64,000 bases of DNA from Ralstonia pickettii (GTDB lineage Bacteria > Pseudomonadota > Gammaproteobacteria > Burkholderiales > Burkholderiaceae), in assembly GCF_016466415.2 (NCBI RefSeq), contig NZ_CP066771.1, positions 1,674,001-1,738,000 of the forward strand, written 5' to 3'. Below the pieces are notes generated by a model that worked only from the letters and a program-made list of their open reading frames with translations, searched no databases and was not told the origin of the DNA. Position numbers and translations under genes: made by a program. Positions 60,473 to 64,000 of this stretch are shown one piece after another (position 1 is the first letter of the stretch; every line of letters begins with the position of its first letter).

Positions 60473-60845
60473 GCTTGCTCCTGTGGAGTCACCGTCGCGC
60501 TTGTCGTCCGCGCGAAGGCTGTCATTCTGTCGTGCGCCACGCCGGATCGACGAGGCAGTTTGTCGAATTGGATGCTTCGCAGCGTTTTCAGCTTGATCGC
60601 CACGCGTGACACGAAATCGCGGACGAAAAAAAACGCGGCCAAGGCCGCGTTTTCATTTGCGCTATCTCCCGCTTGGGCAGACCGCAAAGGGCGAAAACCG
60701 CACCTTGACTACTGTCGCTCCGAAGCGGTTGTAGTTCGCAGTGCCTGAATCATATTTCGCCTTGTGTTCAGTGGTACAGGACAAACCCGGGAATTACGAG
60801 GATGACGGCTTGGACACCCTACCCGACGCGTCCTGCTAAATGCGT
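60473..60845 (-). promoter_or_regulatory. Intergenic region upstream of thrS
   Basis: A 373-bp interval without a gene. It contains the tRNA-Val terminator (60630-60653) and, between it and thrS, about 155 bp that must hold the thrS promoter and leader. No tRNA-like leader structure or T-box was recognised. Confidence 0.5.
60630..60653 (-). terminator. Intrinsic terminator downstream of tRNA-Val
   Basis: Stem AAACGCGGCC / GGCCGCGTTT with a two-base loop. On the minus strand it is followed by a run of eight T. It separates tRNA-Val from thrS, 193 bp downstream of the tRNA. Confidence 0.88.
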
Positions 60846-60922
60846 TGGTAGGCTCGATTGGACTCGAACCAACGACCCCCACCATGTCAAGGTGGTGCTC
60901 TAACCAGCTGAGCTACGAGCCT
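60846..60922 (-). tRNA. tRNA-Val (anticodon GAC)
   Basis: 77-nt cloverleaf with encoded CCA on the minus strand. Acceptor AGGCTCG pairs with CGAGCCT; the anticodon arm CCACC-TTGACAT-GGTGG puts GAC at 34-36; T arm GTTGG-TTCGAGT-CCAAT. It closely follows the E. coli valV/valW pattern in the anticodon and T arms. Confidence 0.97.
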
Positions 60923-60944
60923 GCCGAAGAACAAGACTATACCG

Positions 60945-63170
60945 TCACTTCCTTCGGGCTGTCAATACCCCTTGCACTTCTTCGATCAAAGTCAGCGCGC
61001 GTTGCAGTTGCGTCGCTTCTGACACCTCCGCAGTGAACTGCATTTTTGCGACGCCCTTGCTCGACAGCGTGCGCACGCCGGTCACATTGATCTTTTCGCG
61101 CGAGAGGATTTCCGAGATGTCACGCAACAAGCCCTGCCGGTCCAGCGCCTCGACCTGGATATCGATTGGATAGACCGAATCGCTGCGTTGGCCCCATTCC
61201 GTCTGGATCACGCGCCCCGGCGCGCGGGCCGCCAGTTGCTGGAACGTCGCGCAACTCTGACGGTGGATCGAGACGCCGCGGCCACGCGTGACAAAGCCGA
61301 CGATGGCGTCCGGTGGCGCCGGTTTGCAGCAGCGCGACATCTGTGTGAGGAGCGAATCGACGCCCACCACCAATACGCCGCTCTTCGCGCCACGGGCCAC
61401 GCTGGTGGCGCGGCTCTTCTTGGTGATGGCGGCCTCATCGTCGATGGGCACAGGCGGCGACGCCCCATCCGAGCGCAGAACAGCCTCGATGCGACGCAGG
61501 CTCAGCTCGTCCTTGGCGACCACCGCGTAAAGATCTTCCGATGTCTTGTAGCCGAGCTTCGCGGCCAGCTCTTCCAGGTTGACGGCGGTCTTTCCTTCGC
61601 GCTGCAATGTCTTGTCGATGAGCGCACGGCCTTGCGCGAGCGTCTCTTCCAGCTCCATCGCGTTAAACCACGCGCGCACCTTCGTACGGGCACGCGGGCT
61701 GACCAGATAGTGCAGCTCGGTGTTCAGCCAATCGCGCGACGGGCCACCCTGCTTGACGGTGACGATCTCGACAGTCTGGCCGTTCCTGAGCGGTGTGTTC
61801 AGAGGCACCATCGTGCCGTCTACACGCGCGCCGCGGCAACGGTGGCCGAGATCGCTGTGCAGGTAGTAAGCGAAGTCGACCGGCGTCGCGCCTTGCGGCA
61901 AGGCGATCACGCGCGCCTGCGGCGTCAGCACGTAAATGTGGTCATCCAGCTCGGTGTGCTTGAGTTGCTCCCATGGGGAATCCTCGTGCGCGACGGTGTG
62001 CTCGGCATCGTCCTTCCAGGCGAGCAGTTGGCGCAGCCAGGCGATCTTCTCGTCGTAGCGCTCGCTGGCGGAGAACTGGCCGGCGTAGCCCTTGTTGCCC
62101 GCCTCCTTGTAGCGCCAGTGCGCCGCCACGCCGTACTCGGCAAAGTGGTGCATCTCGCGCGTGCGGATCTGCACCTCGAGCGCGCGGCCGTCGTCGCCGA
62201 TCACCACCGTGTGCAGCGACATGTAGCCATTGGCCTTCGGACGCGAGATGTAGTCGTCGAATTCCTTCGGGATCGGTTGCCACATGTGGTGCACGAAACC
62301 GAGCACCGTGTAGCAATCCTTGATGTCGTCGACGATGACGCGAAAGGCGCGCACGTCGTACAGATCGGCAAAGTCGAGCTCCTTGCCGCGCATCTTTTTC
62401 CAGATGCTGTAGATGTGCTTAGGCCGGCCGCTCACCTCCGCCTGGATGCCGGCGTCGTGCAAGGTCTTTTGGAGTTGCTCGATGGCCTGGCCGATGAACT
62501 TCTCGCGCTCGATGCGCTTTTCATCCAGCAGGCGCGCGATGCGCTTGTAGGTATCGGGATCCTCGAAGCGGAAACCGAGGTCTTCAAGCTCCCACTTCAG
62601 TTGCCAGATGCCCAACCGGTTAGCGAGCGGCGCATAGATATCCAGCGTCTCGCGCGCCATGCCTTCCGGCGCCGAGCGCTTCGTCTGCGCCAGCCAGCGC
62701 AGCGACTGCAACCGCGACGCCAGCCGGATCAGCACCACGCGAATGTCCTGCGCAAATGCGAGCAACATCTTGCGCAACGCTTCGACTTGCGCGCGGCGCG
62801 CCTCGGCTTCGTTCTTGCGCGTGATGCTGGCATCGGTCGGACTGACGAGGCCGGCAATGGCGCCAATGCGCAGCAGTTGCCGCACATCGTGCACGAGCTT
62901 GACGACCTCAGCCCCGAACGCGGGCTCAAGCGCCTTTTCGTTGTCCATTGCCAGCGTGGGCAGCAGAAACAGCGCGGCCGCCTGCAATGACGGCGTATCG
63001 ACGCGCAGCCCTTCAAGAATGGCGATCGTGCCGCGCGCGTGCGACTCCAGCGGCTCGCCGGTCAGCGTGACGCTGTCTGCGGCATTGGCCGCGAGGTATT
63101 CGATCGCCCGAGCGACCTGCTCTGCCGTCGATCCGGACCCCTCGGCCGGCCGTTCGGTCTTGTTCTCCAT
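60945..63170 (-). CDS. relA: (p)ppGpp synthetase RelA
   Basis: 741-residue long RSH enzyme. The N-terminal hydrolase domain is degenerate: the region AALFLLPTLAMDN lacks the HD metal motif, so it should not hydrolyse. The synthetase domain (GRPKHIYSIWKKM, DLYDVRAFRVIV) carries EFDDY, the acidic ExDD form typical of RelA and unlike the RxKD of SpoT. TGS (YVLTPQARVIALPQGATPVDFAY) and C-terminal ACT (LLRDISEILSREKINVTGV) regulatory domains follow. It makes the stringent-response alarmone on stalled ribosomes. RidA gene 39 bp upstream. Confidence 0.95.
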   Translation of the reverse strand: MENKTERPAEGSGSTAEQVARAIEYLAANAADSVTLTGEPLESHARGTIAILEGLRVDTPSLQAAALFLLPTLAMDNEKALEPAFGAEVVKLVHDVRQLLRIGAIAGLVSPTDASITRKNEAEARRAQVEALRKMLLAFAQDIRVVLIRLASRLQSLRWLAQTKRSAPEGMARETLDIYAPLANRLGIWQLKWELEDLGFRFEDPDTYKRIARLLDEKRIEREKFIGQAIEQLQKTLHDAGIQAEVSGRPKHIYSIWKKMRGKELDFADLYDVRAFRVIVDDIKDCYTVLGFVHHMWQPIPKEFDDYISRPKANGYMSLHTVVIGDDGRALEVQIRTREMHHFAEYGVAAHWRYKEAGNKGYAGQFSASERYDEKIAWLRQLLAWKDDAEHTVAHEDSPWEQLKHTELDDHIYVLTPQARVIALPQGATPVDFAYYLHSDLGHRCRGARVDGTMVPLNTPLRNGQTVEIVTVKQGGPSRDWLNTELHYLVSPRARTKVRAWFNAMELEETLAQGRALIDKTLQREGKTAVNLEELAAKLGYKTSEDLYAVVAKDELSLRRIEAVLRSDGASPPVPIDDEAAITKKSRATSVARGAKSGVLVVGVDSLLTQMSRCCKPAPPDAIVGFVTRGRGVSIHRQSCATFQQLAARAPGRVIQTEWGQRSDSVYPIDIQVEALDRQGLLRDISEILSREKINVTGVRTLSSKGVAKMQFTAEVSEATQLQRALTLIEEVQGVLTARRK

Positions 63171-63209
63171 GATGCGTCCTGCTGGCGTCTCGCCTGTTGT
63201 GTGACGGAC

Positions 63210-63578
63210 TCAGCTTTTCTGCGCGGCCGTCACGACGATTTCGATGCGGTACTTCGGATTGGCCAGCGCGGCTTCAACGGTGGCGCGCGGCGGCGAGTTC
63301 TTGGAATCGGCGGCAACCCACTGGTCCCACACCTTGTTCATCTCGCCAATCTCGCTGATATCTTTCAGGAAGATCTGGCACATCAGGATGCGCGTCTTGT
63401 CGCTGCCATTGGCGGCCAGCACGCGATCTATGATGGCGAGCACTTCCGCCGTCTGCTCGGCAATGCCGGCGTCGAGCGTGGTCTCCGGCACCTGGCCGGC
63501 CACGTACACGACACCGTTGTAGACGGCTGCGTCGGAATAGCGATGTTCGACGTTGTAACGCTTCAGTTCAGTGCTCAT
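63210..63578 (-). CDS. RidA (YjgF/YER057c/UK114) family protein
   Basis: 122-residue RidA-fold protein with AAVYNGVVYVAGQVPE, an ILMCQIFLKDISEIGEMNKVWD helix and PPRATVEAALANPKYRIEIVVTA, which keeps the substrate-binding Arg and the following Glu. Family members hydrolyse reactive enamine/imine intermediates, but this subgroup may differ from RidA proper. It lies between an alpha/beta hydrolase and relA on the same strand, 30 and 39 bp apart, so co-transcription is likely. Confidence 0.88.
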   Translation of the reverse strand: MSTELKRYNVEHRYSDAAVYNGVVYVAGQVPETTLDAGIAEQTAEVLAIIDRVLAANGSDKTRILMCQIFLKDISEIGEMNKVWDQWVAADSKNSPPRATVEAALANPKYRIEIVVTAAQKS

Positions 63579-63608
63579 CTTGCGAATCGAATGGGGTCGG
63601 ACAAACGG

Positions 63609-64000
63609 TCATTGACCGAGGAAGAACTTGCGGGCGATCGCCACCTGATCCGACTGGATGAAGGTCGGCGCATGGCCTACGTCGGGAATTTCCACCGTGT
63701 TCACGTGTTGGCCGCGTTGCATCATGGCCTCGACGGTCTCGCGCGTCAGCAAATCGGAATGCGCGCCGCGTACCACCAGCACCTCGCCGGGAATCGCCTC
63801 GAACAGTTTCCACAGCGTGGCCTCGCCGGCCGCGACCATTTTGGGCGTGGTGTTCTTGAAGGGCTCCGCCAGCCGCGGATCGTAATGCAGGATCCACTCG
63901 CCGCCCTGGGGCTTCAGGATCGCGGTATTCAGCTCCCGCCATTGCTCCGGCGTGTGCGGGCCGAATGAAGCGCTGATCGTCTTGAGGTATGCCAGCCCTT
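63609..64000 (-). CDS. Alpha/beta hydrolase (N-terminus beyond window edge)
   Basis: C-terminal 129 residues of an alpha/beta-fold hydrolase. The visible part has PGEVLVVRGAHSDLLTRETVEAM (acid residue Asp of the triad) and EIPDVGHAPTF (catalytic His), with FFLGQ at the end. The nucleophile lies outside the window, so substrate cannot be judged. The frame is open to the window end; the internal Met at 63839 is not the start. Confidence 0.85.
   Translation of the reverse strand, partial: GLAYLKTISASFGPHTPEQWRELNTAILKPQGGEWILHYDPRLAEPFKNTTPKMVAAGEATLWKLFEAIPGEVLVVRGAHSDLLTRETVEAMMQRGQHVNTVEIPDVGHAPTFIQSDQVAIARKFFLGQ

Overview
The window is about 64 kb of high-GC betaproteobacterial chromosome. 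Gene order, protein flavour and promoter style suggest Ralstonia (R. pickettii/insidiosa/mannitolilytica type) or a close Burkholderiaceae relative; this is inferred from sequence character, not from a database match. It has three parts: a catabolic and housekeeping left flank (1-12,770), a large capsule/lipid locus (about 13.4-51.7 kb), and a conserved translation block on the right (52.6-64 kb).

Left flank. A minus-strand homoprotocatechuate (4-hydroxyphenylacetate) meta-cleavage operon, hpaG1-hpaG2-hpaE-hpaD-hpaF-hpaH-hpaI, runs off the left edge. A near-perfect palindrome sits over the -10 box of its promoter, as expected for a MarR/HpaR-type operator. Next come a DUF1488-type small protein, an APC amino-acid permease, DNA polymerase IV, a small lipoprotein, a 45-residue proline-rich peptide, an aldose-1-epimerase-like protein, an AhpD-like carboxymuconolactone decarboxylase with a divergent AraC regulator, and tRNA-Pro(GGG) with a strong terminator.

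Capsule locus. The export apparatus is ABC-transporter dependent (group 2/3 type): KpsM, KpsT, KpsE, an OPX lipoprotein, and the KpsC and KpsS Kdo-linker transferases. Precursor genes are manC, gmd and an rmd-like reductase, pointing to GDP-mannose and a GDP-6-deoxyhexose such as GDP-D-rhamnose. There are four GT4-type glycosyltransferase genes, one of them a fused double enzyme, an O-acetyltransferase, and an unusual FkbM methyltransferase with a long repeated coiled coil. The right arm (kpsS, SDR, membrane sulfatase-fold protein, 2,556-residue reducing polyketide/fatty-acid synthase, LpxC-like deacetylase, AONS/serine-palmitoyltransferase-like PLP enzyme, GNAT) resembles the rkpA/G/H/I/J set of Sinorhizobium and wcbO-T of Burkholderia capsule I. 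I infer that it makes a dedicated, probably sphingoid-like, amino-lipid for the capsule. The GNAT gene is split by a complete IS66-family element with an exact 8-bp target duplication; removing the element restores the frame.

Right part. Past an H-NS-like gene and a frameshifted pseudogene lies the conserved minus-strand block thrS-infC-rpmI-rplT-pheS-pheT-ihfA-merR. infC uses a non-AUG start. Upstream are tRNA-Val(GAC), relA, a RidA-family gene and an alpha/beta hydrolase cut by the window edge. In relatives tRNA-Pro is, as far as I recall, next to this merR, so the 40-kb capsule region may have been inserted between them.
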